Shown one piece after another: positions 23,758 to 30,984 of a stretch of DNA of 32,108 nt (position 1 is its first letter; each line of letters begins with the position of its first letter). Origin of the DNA: Halobacteriovoraceae bacterium (GTDB lineage Bacteria > Bdellovibrionota > Bacteriovoracia > Bacteriovoracales > Bacteriovoracaceae); NCBI GenBank assembly GCA_002715375.1, contig PAZA01000043.1, positions 1-32,108 on the forward strand. Direction: 5' to 3'. The notes below the pieces were generated by a model. The model did no database searches, was not told where the DNA came from, and was given only the letters and a program-made list of their open reading frames with translations. Position numbers and translations under genes: made by a program.

Positions 23758-25611
23758 TTAAAGATAAATGGGAAGGCAAATCACAAAAGTGGTTCCTTCC
23801 TCAATTTTTGAGTGAACCCTTACAGAGCCCTTCAACTTAATGACTTCATTTTTAACGGCTTCGAGACCAATTCCTCTTCCCGAAACTTCATCAACCTTCT
23901 CTTTTGAAGAAAACCCCTGTTCAAAAATAACTTGAATATAATCTTCGTCCTTCAAATTAGAAAACCTCTTTGCTAAACCTGAAGAAGATTGATTAACAAC
24001 TTTTCTCAACTTCTCTGGATCAATCCCACGACCATTATCTTCAATTGTTATCTTGATTTCATTTTCATTAATTTTACTTATATCAACCTTAATGAGCCCT
24101 GAAGGATCTTTATTCTTCGAAACTCTTTCTTCAATACTTTCAATTCCATGATCAATAGCATTCCGAAAAATATGAATGCAAGAAGAGACAAATGGTCCAT
24201 ATAAATCTTGGTTAACAACCACCGAACTTTCTGAAACAATAAACTCTGTATCTTTACCTTGAGTTGCTGATAATTGTTTGATTAAAGAAGAAAAGCCTTT
24301 AAACCTCAAGTTAAGCGGACCTAATAAGAATTTATTTTTGAAGCTTGCATAATGCTTAGAGTTGACACCAAGCTCTTTTTCTAAAAAGTCAGAAATTGTT
24401 TCAATTTTAACTGTTCTGAAATTCCCCTCCTCAAGAAAGAAAACCTTATTGGCCAATTCCAATAAATTTTTATTTTCAGTTTGAAAGTCTTCAACAACTT
24501 TTCTCAAAGATATTAAGTGCTGTGAACAAAAGCCCCAATCATCATTATCCAAGCTTTCTTTTTCCATTAAGTTTGACAAATACCCTTCAAATGCATGTGC
24601 TTTTTTTACAAAGTCACTCATTTTAAAGTAAGAAAAACGCGCTTTTAAAGTGTGTATCTTCCTAAAGACCTCTTCTAAATGAATACGATTTTTTTCTTTT
24701 TCAAAGTACAATTGAATATTCCAAAATGAATCCACTGCATCCATCATCAGATCAAGGAATTCAATAGTATTCGTAATAATTAAATTGTATGTTATTCCCC
24801 TCTCCTCCTCCTTAAGGGCCCTCTTTTTTAACTCCCATTCCTTGGTCTTATCTGAAGCGATACAAATCACCCTTTGAATTACTTGTTTATCATCTTGTTT
24901 ATAAATAGGTCTGTACTCAAGTGAAAAATAAAATTCATTGTTCTTTATATAAGTCTGAGGGGCCAAAGCAACTAAGTCTTTGAAGTTTATTTTTCCAGTC
25001 CAAACATTTTGACACCATTTTTTAAAACGTTTTCTTTCCTCATCATTTAATTCAAAAATATCTGCCAGGTTTTTCCCGGTAGGGTCTTGACCAAAAAAAG
25101 TCTGTACTATTTTTGTTGAACCAGGTTTGACAACTCCTTCCTCATCAAAAATCATAAACCCTTGACCTAAGTTTTCAAGCAAAGTCGTTGTTTCTTTTCT
25201 TTGATTTATGAGTTTTTCTTTTGTTTTTTTTATCTCCAAATGATTTTGAACCCTGGCGATAAACTCTGCCTCATTTAAAGGTTTCGGAATGAAATCTATA
25301 CCACCCATTTTAAAACACTTAACAATATCATTCGGTTCACTTTTTAAAGTTATAAAAATGACTGGAATTTGTTGAAGCTCAGGGTCCTCTTTCAACTTTT
25401 TGCAGACATCAAAACCATCCATACCAGGCATCATGACATCTAATAAAATCAAATCCGGTTTTATTAAAGTTGTAATTTTAAGAGCTTCTTGACCATTTTG
25501 TGAAAGGCTTACCCTATAACCTTTTTTTTCAAGGCTTTTCCCAGCGACTTGAAGGTTTTTCAAATCATCATCAATTATCTGAATAAGTTGCTTTCGTTCC
25601 TTCTTTTCCAC
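23758..25611 (-). CDS. REC-PAS-Hpt-HATPase histidine kinase, CheA-like
   Basis: A 617-residue cytosolic signalling protein. An N-terminal receiver domain (1-125) has D14-D16, phospho-acceptor D58 in LILLDVMMPG, T88 and K110. A PAS-like domain follows (about 145-255). An Hpt domain (about 275-385) carries phospho-acceptor H320 in FRKIHTLKARF. A CheA-type ATPase follows: N box HIFRNAIDHGIES at 480-492, G1 DNGRGID at 525-531 and G2 SGRGIGLEAV at 577-586. There is no CheW-like P5 domain and no membrane segment. The order, receiver first, is the reverse of common hybrid kinases. Phosphate would pass from ATP to H320 and on to a regulator; its own receiver or the lone regulator at 5445 are candidates. 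Nothing nearby identifies the signal. Confidence 0.93.
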   Translation of the reverse strand: MEKKERKQLIQIIDDDLKNLQVAGKSLEKKGYRVSLSQNGQEALKITTLIKPDLILLDVMMPGMDGFDVCKKLKEDPELQQIPVIFITLKSEPNDIVKCFKMGGIDFIPKPLNEAEFIARVQNHLEIKKTKEKLINQRKETTTLLENLGQGFMIFDEEGVVKPGSTKIVQTFFGQDPTGKNLADIFELNDEERKRFKKWCQNVWTGKINFKDLVALAPQTYIKNNEFYFSLEYRPIYKQDDKQVIQRVICIASDKTKEWELKKRALKEEERGITYNLIITNTIEFLDLMMDAVDSFWNIQLYFEKEKNRIHLEEVFRKIHTLKARFSYFKMSDFVKKAHAFEGYLSNLMEKESLDNDDWGFCSQHLISLRKVVEDFQTENKNLLELANKVFFLEEGNFRTVKIETISDFLEKELGVNSKHYASFKNKFLLGPLNLRFKGFSSLIKQLSATQGKDTEFIVSESSVVVNQDLYGPFVSSCIHIFRNAIDHGIESIEERVSKNKDPSGLIKVDISKINENEIKITIEDNGRGIDPEKLRKVVNQSSSGLAKRFSNLKDEDYIQVIFEQGFSSKEKVDEVSGRGIGLEAVKNEVIKLKGSVRVHSKIEEGTTFVICLPIYL

Positions 25612-25703
25612 AGTTCTTTTTCGGCAAAGAAGGCCCTAAACTTAGGTCGCTTTTTATAAAATGAAATAATTTTTATTTAATTTTAGTTTAACAGATGGGA
25701 ACA

Positions 25704-25733
25704 ATTGAAATTGAAATTGAAATTGAAATTGAA
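25704..25733. repeat. Hexamer tandem repeat (ATTGAA)5
   Basis: Five exact, head-to-tail copies of ATTGAA lie just past the stop codon of the small membrane protein gene, in the gap after the kinase promoter region. An exact microsatellite of this kind is prone to copy-number change. Confidence 0.95.
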
Positions 25734-25736
25734 CTT

Positions 25737-25922
25737 TTAGAGATCGTCTTCATTATTTGCCAAATCATTTTTAAAGTATCTGCCATCAGAGTGTTGATAA
25801 AGGTCCCTTCCTTTTTCAAAAACAGGAGAATTATCAACAACTGTATTAAAACCACCATTTTGAGGCTGGACAATATCCACAAGCCAAATCGTGGCCGGAA
25901 TAATCAGTAAATACCAGAGCAT
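25737..25922 (-). CDS. Small membrane protein of unknown function
   Basis: A 61-residue protein that I do not recognise. One N-terminal transmembrane helix (LWYLLIIPATIWLVDIV at about 2-18) is followed by a polar, acidic tail ending ANNEDDL. GGGAG lies about five bases before the ATG, a better ribosome site than most in this window, which is the main reason to call it. The overlapping ORFs 25688-25882 and 25695-25910 read through the hexamer repeat and lack such a site. It lies about 125 bases upstream of the kinase gene in the same direction and could be co-transcribed with it. Function unknown; a small membrane partner of a signalling protein is only a guess. Confidence 0.55.
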   Translation of the reverse strand: MLWYLLIIPATIWLVDIVQPQNGGFNTVVDNSPVFEKGRDLYQHSDGRYFKNDLANNEDDL

Positions 25923-26218
25923 TTTGTCTCCCGATAAAGTTTTTTATTTTTTAGACCCTCTAAAAATTCTTAAAAACGAGTTATCAAACCATCTATCATT
26001 TTGCAAACTGAGATTAAACTTAATTAAATTTAATTTAATTTAAATGAGGGTAACTACTCTAATTTCTTAAAGGTCATTAAACTTAAACCTTGTGAGTGGT
26101 CATAACCTTTATAAATAAGTTCTATTTTTTTTAAAATTAAAACATAAATTATTTAACTTTTTTTCCGAAGTTTATAAACAGGTAAGCCGAAATATAATCC
26201 TTAGAGGAGATTTGACCA
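25923..26218. other. AT-rich intergenic region with possible promoter for the ParB-like gene
   Basis: A spaced divergent promoter region. TATAAT at 26193-26198 is a perfect -10 box, with TTTATA 16 bases upstream (26171-26176). A start site about seven bases downstream would leave a very short leader beginning at GAGGAG, the ribosome site for the ATG at 26219. An A/T-only tract of TTAATTAAATTTAATTTAATTT type at about 26020-26045 may melt easily. No ORF of note is seen. Confidence 0.4.
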
Positions 26219-27160
26219 ATGGCACAAAGGAAAAAGAAAACTAAAAAGCAGACAAACCAAAGCTCAATCGGCTTAACCCCTAAAGAGGTATCTAGCACAA
26301 AAGGACAAACTCAAAAGTTAAGAAACCTAATATCAGATATTGAGGAAGACGGTGGTCAAGTTTTATGTTCTTATAAAGAACCCCTCGGAGGTCATTGGGT
26401 TTTATTAACATCACTTCCATTAAAACAGGTGGAGCCAACACCTTACCAAAGAAAACTTTCCTCTCCTCATGTAAAAAACCTTGCCAATGTAATTGAAAAG
26501 ATTGACAGGTTTTTAGATCCGGTCATTGCTATAAGGGTTGGTCCCAAGTCATACCAAGTACCAAATGGGTATCATAGATTAGGAGCACTAAAACAATTAG
26601 GTGCCAAAACGGTAACGGCCCTTGTAATGGTTGATGAAGAAATGGCCAGGATGATTTTAGCTCTCAATGTTGAAAAGTCACATAACTTAAGAGAAAAGTC
26701 ACATGAAGTTATTTCCCTTGCAGAACATCTCGTAGGTGAAGGTAACTATAAAGAAACAGACCTTACTTTAGAATTTGAGTCACCAGTTTTTTTAACATTA
26801 GGTCTATGCTACAGAGAAAATGGAAGGTTTTCTGGTTCTATCTATCAACCCTTTTTAAAAAGAATTGACAAATTTCAACGGAAGTTACTGGACCGCTCCA
26901 TAGAACAGAGAATAATTTGGGCCAGCATGCTTTTAGAGGTAGATGAAAGGGTTTCTGAAATTGTCATCGAACTCAAAAAAAGAGGATTTGAATCACAATT
27001 TTTAAAAAATTTTGTATTTTCCAGAATTAACCCATTAAGGTTTAATCTGAAAAGAAACCATGGCCTAATAATGGAAACTGGACTTAAAAAACTTTTAGAG
27101 AACATATCAAAATTCAATTTAGAAAAAGTATCAAAATCAGATTTTTTAAAGGCCGGCTGA
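26219..27160 (+). CDS. ParB N-terminal-domain protein, not chromosomal ParB
   Basis: A 313-residue protein with a basic N-terminus (MAQRKKKTKKQ), then a ParB/sulfiredoxin-like domain at about 65-145. LPLKQVEPTPYQRKLS matches the opening 'I-x-x-N-P-x-Q-P-R'-like strand, and QVPNGYHRLGALKQLGAKTV matches the G-x-R-R/H-R-x-x-A motif, where ParB proteins bind CTP or nuclease relatives hold the active site. The Tyr-His-Arg version resembles nuclease- or regulator-type ParB-fold proteins more than partition ParB. No parA gene or parS-like site was seen, and the C-terminal half (about 160-313) is not a standard ParB dimerisation domain. A DNA-linked role is inferred from family and basic tail. GAGGAG nine bases before ATG supports the start. 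Confidence 0.75.
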   Translation: MAQRKKKTKKQTNQSSIGLTPKEVSSTKGQTQKLRNLISDIEEDGGQVLCSYKEPLGGHWVLLTSLPLKQVEPTPYQRKLSSPHVKNLANVIEKIDRFLDPVIAIRVGPKSYQVPNGYHRLGALKQLGAKTVTALVMVDEEMARMILALNVEKSHNLREKSHEVISLAEHLVGEGNYKETDLTLEFESPVFLTLGLCYRENGRFSGSIYQPFLKRIDKFQRKLLDRSIEQRIIWASMLLEVDERVSEIVIELKKRGFESQFLKNFVFSRINPLRFNLKRNHGLIMETGLKKLLENISKFNLEKVSKSDFLKAG

Positions 27161-27163
27161 CTT

Positions 27164-27775
27164 TTATTCTTTAATTTTTTTTGTAATAACTAAATATTTA
27201 TCGAGCAAATCTTCAATTGAATCTATTTCGAAGTTCCCTGTTTTTATTTTTATCTAACTCGTTTTTTGTTGATATATAGATAGGAAATAATAAAGATGAA
27301 AATGATTTTACTTTTATAAAATAAGTTTGTTTTTTGTTAATTCTTTTTAATTTAAAAACAAAGTTTCTATTTTCAATTTCTCTAGAATGAAAAGGCTTTG
27401 AACCTCCAGTAATTGTTTTAAGCCACTTACCTTCTTTATGCCTAAAAAAGGTTATATGATCGATTGTGGGTTTTTCTAAAGTTAAAAATAAATTTTCCTC
27501 CAATTCAGTTTTAGATTCATTTAAAATAACTTTAAACCAGAAAGTAGATCCACTAAAGAAGGTTTTAAAAAGTTTAACATTTTTAAATTTTTTATTTCTT
27601 ATTTCACTGAATTCTGTATGGCCCTCTTTATCTTCAAAGAAGCTTATACTCATTTTTTTTTATCTAATGAAATATCTTTTTCTTTTGGAAAAATAGGATT
27701 AAAAAAAAGAAATAATAAAATAACTAAGCTGATTAATTTAAATATAATAATATTTTTTTTATTAAATTCTAGCAT
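27164..27775 (-). pseudogene. Frameshifted remnant of a 7TMR-DISMED2 receptor
   Basis: The track lists 27213-27653 as a 146-residue ORF. Its sequence (FWFKVILNESKTELEENLFL, then TIDHITFFRHKEGKW, then THYFIKVKS-like QTYFIKVKSFSSLLFPIYIS) fits the extracellular 7TMR-DISMED2 sensor domain, which should be exported, yet the ORF has no signal peptide. One appears in another frame directly upstream: MLEFNKKNIIIFKLISLVIL at 27775, ending TGA at a run of nine A (27653-27661). Ten (or seven) A would join it in frame to the domain. Downstream, the 7TM and signalling parts are absent; another frame ends SIEDLLDKYLVITKKIKE, perhaps a leftover C-terminus after an internal deletion. So it looks like a decayed receptor, or an N-terminal fragment expressed by slippage at the A-run. 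Confidence 0.65.
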
Positions 27776-27910
27776 CTTAAATCAAAGCTAATTAAGTCTT
27801 TTCTGACTTATATTGTCGGTCTCTTCCAGCTATTTAATTAAGTTATTCTATGAACTTAAGATGTAAATTTAGAAGCATTTAGTTTTTTGTTTGCCGAAGA
27901 AAAAGATTCC

Positions 27911-27942
27911 AAAAAAAAAAGGCCTCAATTGGCCTTTTTTTT
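27911..27942 (-). terminator. Strong bidirectional terminator after the Trp-rich gene
   Basis: A perfect stem of A8+GGCC with GGCC+T8, loop TCAATT, flanked by long A and T runs on both sides. It serves the minus-strand operon ending at 27978, about 36 bases away. Confidence 0.9.
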
Positions 27943-27977
27943 AAAATAATCTAAACGATTTCTATAAAATTAATTTA

Positions 27978-28235
27978 TTAATTCCAATCTAATACTTTTT
28001 TCGCCCAGGATGATTTTGTTTTCTCAACCCAATTGCAGTCTTTTAATTTTTTACTTACAAATTTCTCTAAAGCATCAGGTCCGTCCGCATCAACCCATAA
28101 AGTAAGGTCCCACTCACCCATTGTTGACCAAGCCCACTTTACTTCTTTCCACTCTTTAAGAAAAGACCAGTCCCAATCTGAAGTAGCTTCACCTTTCCAC
28201 TTAACATCAACCTGGGCATACCATTTAGTTTCCAT
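27978..28235 (-). CDS. Trp-rich small protein, lone RAM (Lrp/AsnC) domain-like
   Basis: An 85-residue protein with 12 tryptophans, about 14 percent of residues. Its pattern (a strand WYAQVDVKW, a helix, VKWAWSTMGEWDLTLWVDADGPDALEKFVSKKL, then a strand ending SSWAKKV) follows the RAM fold of Lrp/AsnC regulators (strand, helix, G-x-Y/W-D-L-x-x-x-V, helix, T-x-T-x strand), without the helix-turn-helix. RAM domains form dimers and higher assemblies and bind amino acids. The Trp residues fall largely on strand positions, so they may line a cavity or interface. Function unknown. GGAG about nine bases before ATG supports the start. It is second in a two-gene unit with the 28268 gene, 32 bases downstream, and closes with a strong terminator. 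Confidence 0.7.
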   Translation of the reverse strand: METKWYAQVDVKWKGEATSDWDWSFLKEWKEVKWAWSTMGEWDLTLWVDADGPDALEKFVSKKLKDCNWVEKTKSSWAKKVLDWN

Positions 28236-28267
28236 AAAATTTTTCTCCTTTTAAATTTTATATTAAT

Positions 28268-28729
28268 TTACATATCAAAAAGAAAATGAATTGCCTTGGA
28301 AAAGCACTTCCCAGCTCTTTCACCAACCTCTTTTAATTTATCACCTGTACTTATATTCTTCCCTTCAACTGTACTAAACCTGATAAACATATCCAAAAAG
28401 ATTGGGTCTTGAGGGTCTTCACTATGAAACACCTCTAAATCCAAATCAAAAGAGTTATATATCCAAGTATTGGCAGCTCCAAAATCAGGGGCCCTTAGAG
28501 TCCTAAGTCGCTTTAATATGGTCTCTTCTTGACCCCCTGGAAGGCCCTTATGCGCCTTTATTGCAATATTGAAGTCTATTTTATTATCACCTTGAACAAC
28601 GTGAAGCTTGAAATCTTCAGAAAGACCTGAGCCCTTTACTCCTTCTAAAAAAGAGTTTACCAGACCTATTGCATTTCCATCTTCCCCAGCTTCTGCATCC
28701 CTCCACAAAAACTTTATTTCTTCGCTCAC
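28268..28729 (-). CDS. Uncharacterised small cytosolic protein
   Basis: A 153-residue soluble, acidic protein with no signal peptide or membrane segment. I do not recognise it. The sequence has alternating strand/helix character (FKLHVVQGDNKIDFNIAIKAHKG, DLDLEVFHSEDPQDPIFLDM), so a small alpha/beta domain is likely. The start is GTG at 28729, with GGAAGG about eight bases upstream; no ATG fits better. It is the first gene of the operon with the Trp-rich protein, which points to a shared, unknown task. Codon use matches the neighbours. Confidence 0.6.
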   Translation of the reverse strand: MSEEIKFLWRDAEAGEDGNAIGLVNSFLEGVKGSGLSEDFKLHVVQGDNKIDFNIAIKAHKGLPGGQEETILKRLRTLRAPDFGAANTWIYNSFDLDLEVFHSEDPQDPIFLDMFIRFSTVEGKNISTGDKLKEVGERAGKCFSKAIHFLFDM

Positions 28730-28854
28730 CGAATTACCTTCCTTTAAAAAGAGGTTCTACATTTTACTCTATTCTAAAAAAAATTAGTCTGAAAAAAAAG
28801 GAACTCTTTCTTTGCCGATTGCAGTTATTGCTTATTTGAAATGCGAAGGAAAAA

Positions 28855-28925
28855 CCTGACTAAGGACTCTGGTTATAAAAGCCTAACTAAGGACTCTGGT
28901 TATAAAAACCTGAGTCCTCAGTTAA
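28855..28925 (-). repeat. Tandem 26-bp repeat with inverted arm, terminator-like
   Basis: Two 26-base direct copies (28855-28880 and 28882-28907, CCTGACTAAGGACTCTGGTT and then ATAAAA, 25 of 26 identical) are followed by an inverted arm CCTGAGTCCTCAGTTAA at 28909-28925. The arm can pair with either copy (13 of 15 positions with the nearer). On the minus strand each pairing ends in GGCTTTTATAA or GGTTTTTCC. It lies between two minus-strand genes, just after the stop of the exported protein gene at 28939, so it probably works as a double terminator for it. Confidence 0.65.
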
Positions 28926-28938
28926 AAGTCATCGGGAA

Positions 28939-29583
28939 TTATTTTAAATCAAATCCCATCTTTATATTGTAGTTGCGAACATTACCAGTTATATCCATTC
29001 TAATTACACCCAAGGCTGGAACAGAAGGATGTGTTACAACGATAGCTTCTATATCCCTAACTTCCTCTGATAAAAGGTCCTTTTCATTAAGTATGCCCAT
29101 TTCAAAGGCCTTTAAAGCGATCATCTCTTTTAAACTTTTTTCGTCGCTTCCTTTTATATCAAAAAACCTTAGAACTGGACAATCTTCGTAGGCTACTCCA
29201 TTGTGCCTAACCAAATCTTTAACTTCTTGTAATTTAATTTTTAGATTTGATGTTTGAACAACCCCTCTTCTAACCTGACCCCAAAAGGAATCTCCGAAGT
29301 AACTTTGAGGAACCATTAAAGTGATCACACCACCCCTGTCTCCATAGAAAGAGACATTTATTTTAAACGAATAATCTATTTGATATTCTTCACCTTTTTC
29401 AGTTGCATGCAAATCTTTCACTTCAAAAAAACCGTGGCCTTTTTTGATCATACTAGTTGTTCGCGCTCTGTCTTTAATCAAAACCATTTCGCTTTTTTCA
29501 CCAATCGGCGTCGCAGGTTCATTCGAAAAACTTGTTGTAATAAAACTTAAAAAGAAGCAAAAAATAAGAATTACTCTTGCCAT
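28939..29583 (-). CDS. Exported protein of unknown function
   Basis: A 214-residue exported protein. The track starts at a TTG (29622); I choose the ATG at 29583, which has AGGTGG five bases upstream and begins a clean signal peptide, MARVILIFCFFLSFITTSFS. The mature part is mixed strand/helix (FEVKDLHATEKGEEYQIDYS, VITLMVPQSYFGDSFWGQ) with one Cys, so no disulfide within it. No family is recognised. It is followed by the repeat-built hairpin at 28855-28925 and is the last gene before it. It reads away from the UbiB-like gene at operon distance of about 70 bases, so linkage to that operon is possible but not shown. Confidence 0.7.
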   Translation of the reverse strand: MARVILIFCFFLSFITTSFSNEPATPIGEKSEMVLIKDRARTTSMIKKGHGFFEVKDLHATEKGEEYQIDYSFKINVSFYGDRGGVITLMVPQSYFGDSFWGQVRRGVVQTSNLKIKLQEVKDLVRHNGVAYEDCPVLRFFDIKGSDEKSLKEMIALKAFEMGILNEKDLLSEEVRDIEAIVVTHPSVPALGVIRMDITGNVRNYNIKMGFDLK

Positions 29584-29655
29584 AAAACCACCTCGGTCAT
29601 TCAATATTAGTATTTTAAACAATAAGGGTATAAATGTTCTGGTAAAATTGTCAAA

Positions 29656-30981
29656 TTAATCAATACCATTACGTCTTATTTCTTCATCCAAAGGACCTCG
29701 ATATTTTTTCATTGCCCGGACCCAATTAACTCGAGAACCCCATCGTCGTAACTTTAAAAAAAGTCCCAAAGTTGAACGGTCTAATAAAAAAAATTCTTCC
29801 CGTGGAAATTTCCTTTTTTTAAGGTCAACTGTTTTTATAAAGTCTTTAACTTTTAAAAAAGGATTCACTTCTAAAAGGGGATAAGACCCCTCTAATGTAT
29901 AAGGGTTATAAGTCTCTTTAACCAATTCAAAATGCCTTTGAAAGAGTTCTTCGGAATCAGTCTTTAAAAAAACTCCCAGGTCAACAATGACTTTTTTATA
30001 TAAGGCAAAATCATCTTCTTCCATGGCCAATAGTATTGCCGCATATCGTTTAACGAAATCGGCTGGAAACTCTCTCGTACTACCGTAATCTAAAAGCTTT
30101 ATATTTTTTTTTGAAAAAAAATAATTTCCATTTTGGGGATCAGAATGAATTTTTCTTTTTTTAAAAAGAGAATAAATATAAGAATCAAACAGTAATTGTC
30201 CTAAAAAATCTCTTTCTTCTTGAGAATATTTAAGAGATTCCTCAAAGTCATCACCCTCAAGAAACTCCATCGTTAAAATAGATTCTGAACAAAAGGCTTC
30301 AAAAGTTTCTGGAACGTGTATATTGGGGAAATCTTTGGCAAAAGAGCTTTTAAATGCAGCCATTTCACTTCTTTCCTTCACATAATCGCACTCCTGGAGA
30401 AGAGACCTTTTCATTTCAGTAACTAAATTGGTAACATCAACAACCCCAGGAAAAATCAAAGAGAAAAATTTTTTTATCTGATCAATATTTTTAAAATCAT
30501 TTTGGGTGGCCTTTAAAATATTAGGGTATTGCACCTTAACTGCAACATCCTCACCTGAAGGCAATACAGCCTTATGCACTTGACCAATGCTAGCAGCGGC
30601 CAAGGGCGTTCGATCAAATGATTTAAAGAGACCTTCAGGAATCTTTCCAAAACTATTTAGAAACACTTTATCGAGGTCTGATCGAGGCATAGGAGGAGCA
30701 TCTTTTTGGAGCTCTTTAAAAAGTTCTGAAATTTCTGGAGGTAAAATTAAGTCATCACTAATAGATAACATTTGGCCCATTTTCATGAAAGCGCCTTTTA
30801 ATTCACCCATCGATTGAACGATATCTTTAGCAACATCAATTTTAACTTTTAAATCTCTAGCTTCTTTTACCGTACGGTCAAAAGTTTTTTTGACAAAGAA
30901 TTTTCCCGTGGCCTTGGCCAACGTTGTGCCCATCTTTGTAAGCCGAGCAATTTTAGTCGTTTTAATCGTTTTATTTCCCAT
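29656..30981 (-). CDS. ABC1/ADCK/UbiB-family atypical kinase
   Basis: A 441-residue protein of the UbiB/ADCK protein-kinase-like family. Motifs in order are KMGQ at 67-70 (the family KxGQ), the alanine-rich nucleotide loop AAASIGQVHKA at 128-138, invariant Lys K149 in VAVKV, Glu in ECDYVKE at about 198, the catalytic H-S-D-P-x-x-N (H279, D281, N284) and the metal D298 in LLDYG. It therefore has all residues of an active family member. Members bind lipids and promote ubiquinone biosynthesis as ATPases rather than ordinary kinases. No transmembrane anchor is seen, unlike E. coli UbiB, and no other ubi gene is present, so an unrelated lipid role is possible. It starts three bases after the SohB-like gene, so they are co-transcribed. 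Confidence 0.93.
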   Translation of the reverse strand: MGNKTIKTTKIARLTKMGTTLAKATGKFFVKKTFDRTVKEARDLKVKIDVAKDIVQSMGELKGAFMKMGQMLSISDDLILPPEISELFKELQKDAPPMPRSDLDKVFLNSFGKIPEGLFKSFDRTPLAAASIGQVHKAVLPSGEDVAVKVQYPNILKATQNDFKNIDQIKKFFSLIFPGVVDVTNLVTEMKRSLLQECDYVKERSEMAAFKSSFAKDFPNIHVPETFEAFCSESILTMEFLEGDDFEESLKYSQEERDFLGQLLFDSYIYSLFKKRKIHSDPQNGNYFFSKKNIKLLDYGSTREFPADFVKRYAAILLAMEEDDFALYKKVIVDLGVFLKTDSEELFQRHFELVKETYNPYTLEGSYPLLEVNPFLKVKDFIKTVDLKKRKFPREEFFLLDRSTLGLFLKLRRWGSRVNWVRAMKKYRGPLDEEIRRNGID

Positions 30982-30984
30982 AGC

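Noticed and set aside
25695-25910. 71-residue plus-strand ORF starting MGTIEIEIEIEIEL
   Set aside because: Most of its start is the translated hexamer repeat, it is antisense to the better-supported 61-residue ORF and has no good ribosome site.
26219-27160. Chromosomal ParB with an origin nearby
   Set aside because: No parA, parS, dnaA or gidA-type neighbours were seen, and the C-terminal part is not a standard ParB.
28855-28907. Direct repeats resembling a CRISPR pair
   Set aside because: Only two copies with a one-base gap, no spacers, no cas genes; the inverted arm explains them better as a terminator-like structure.
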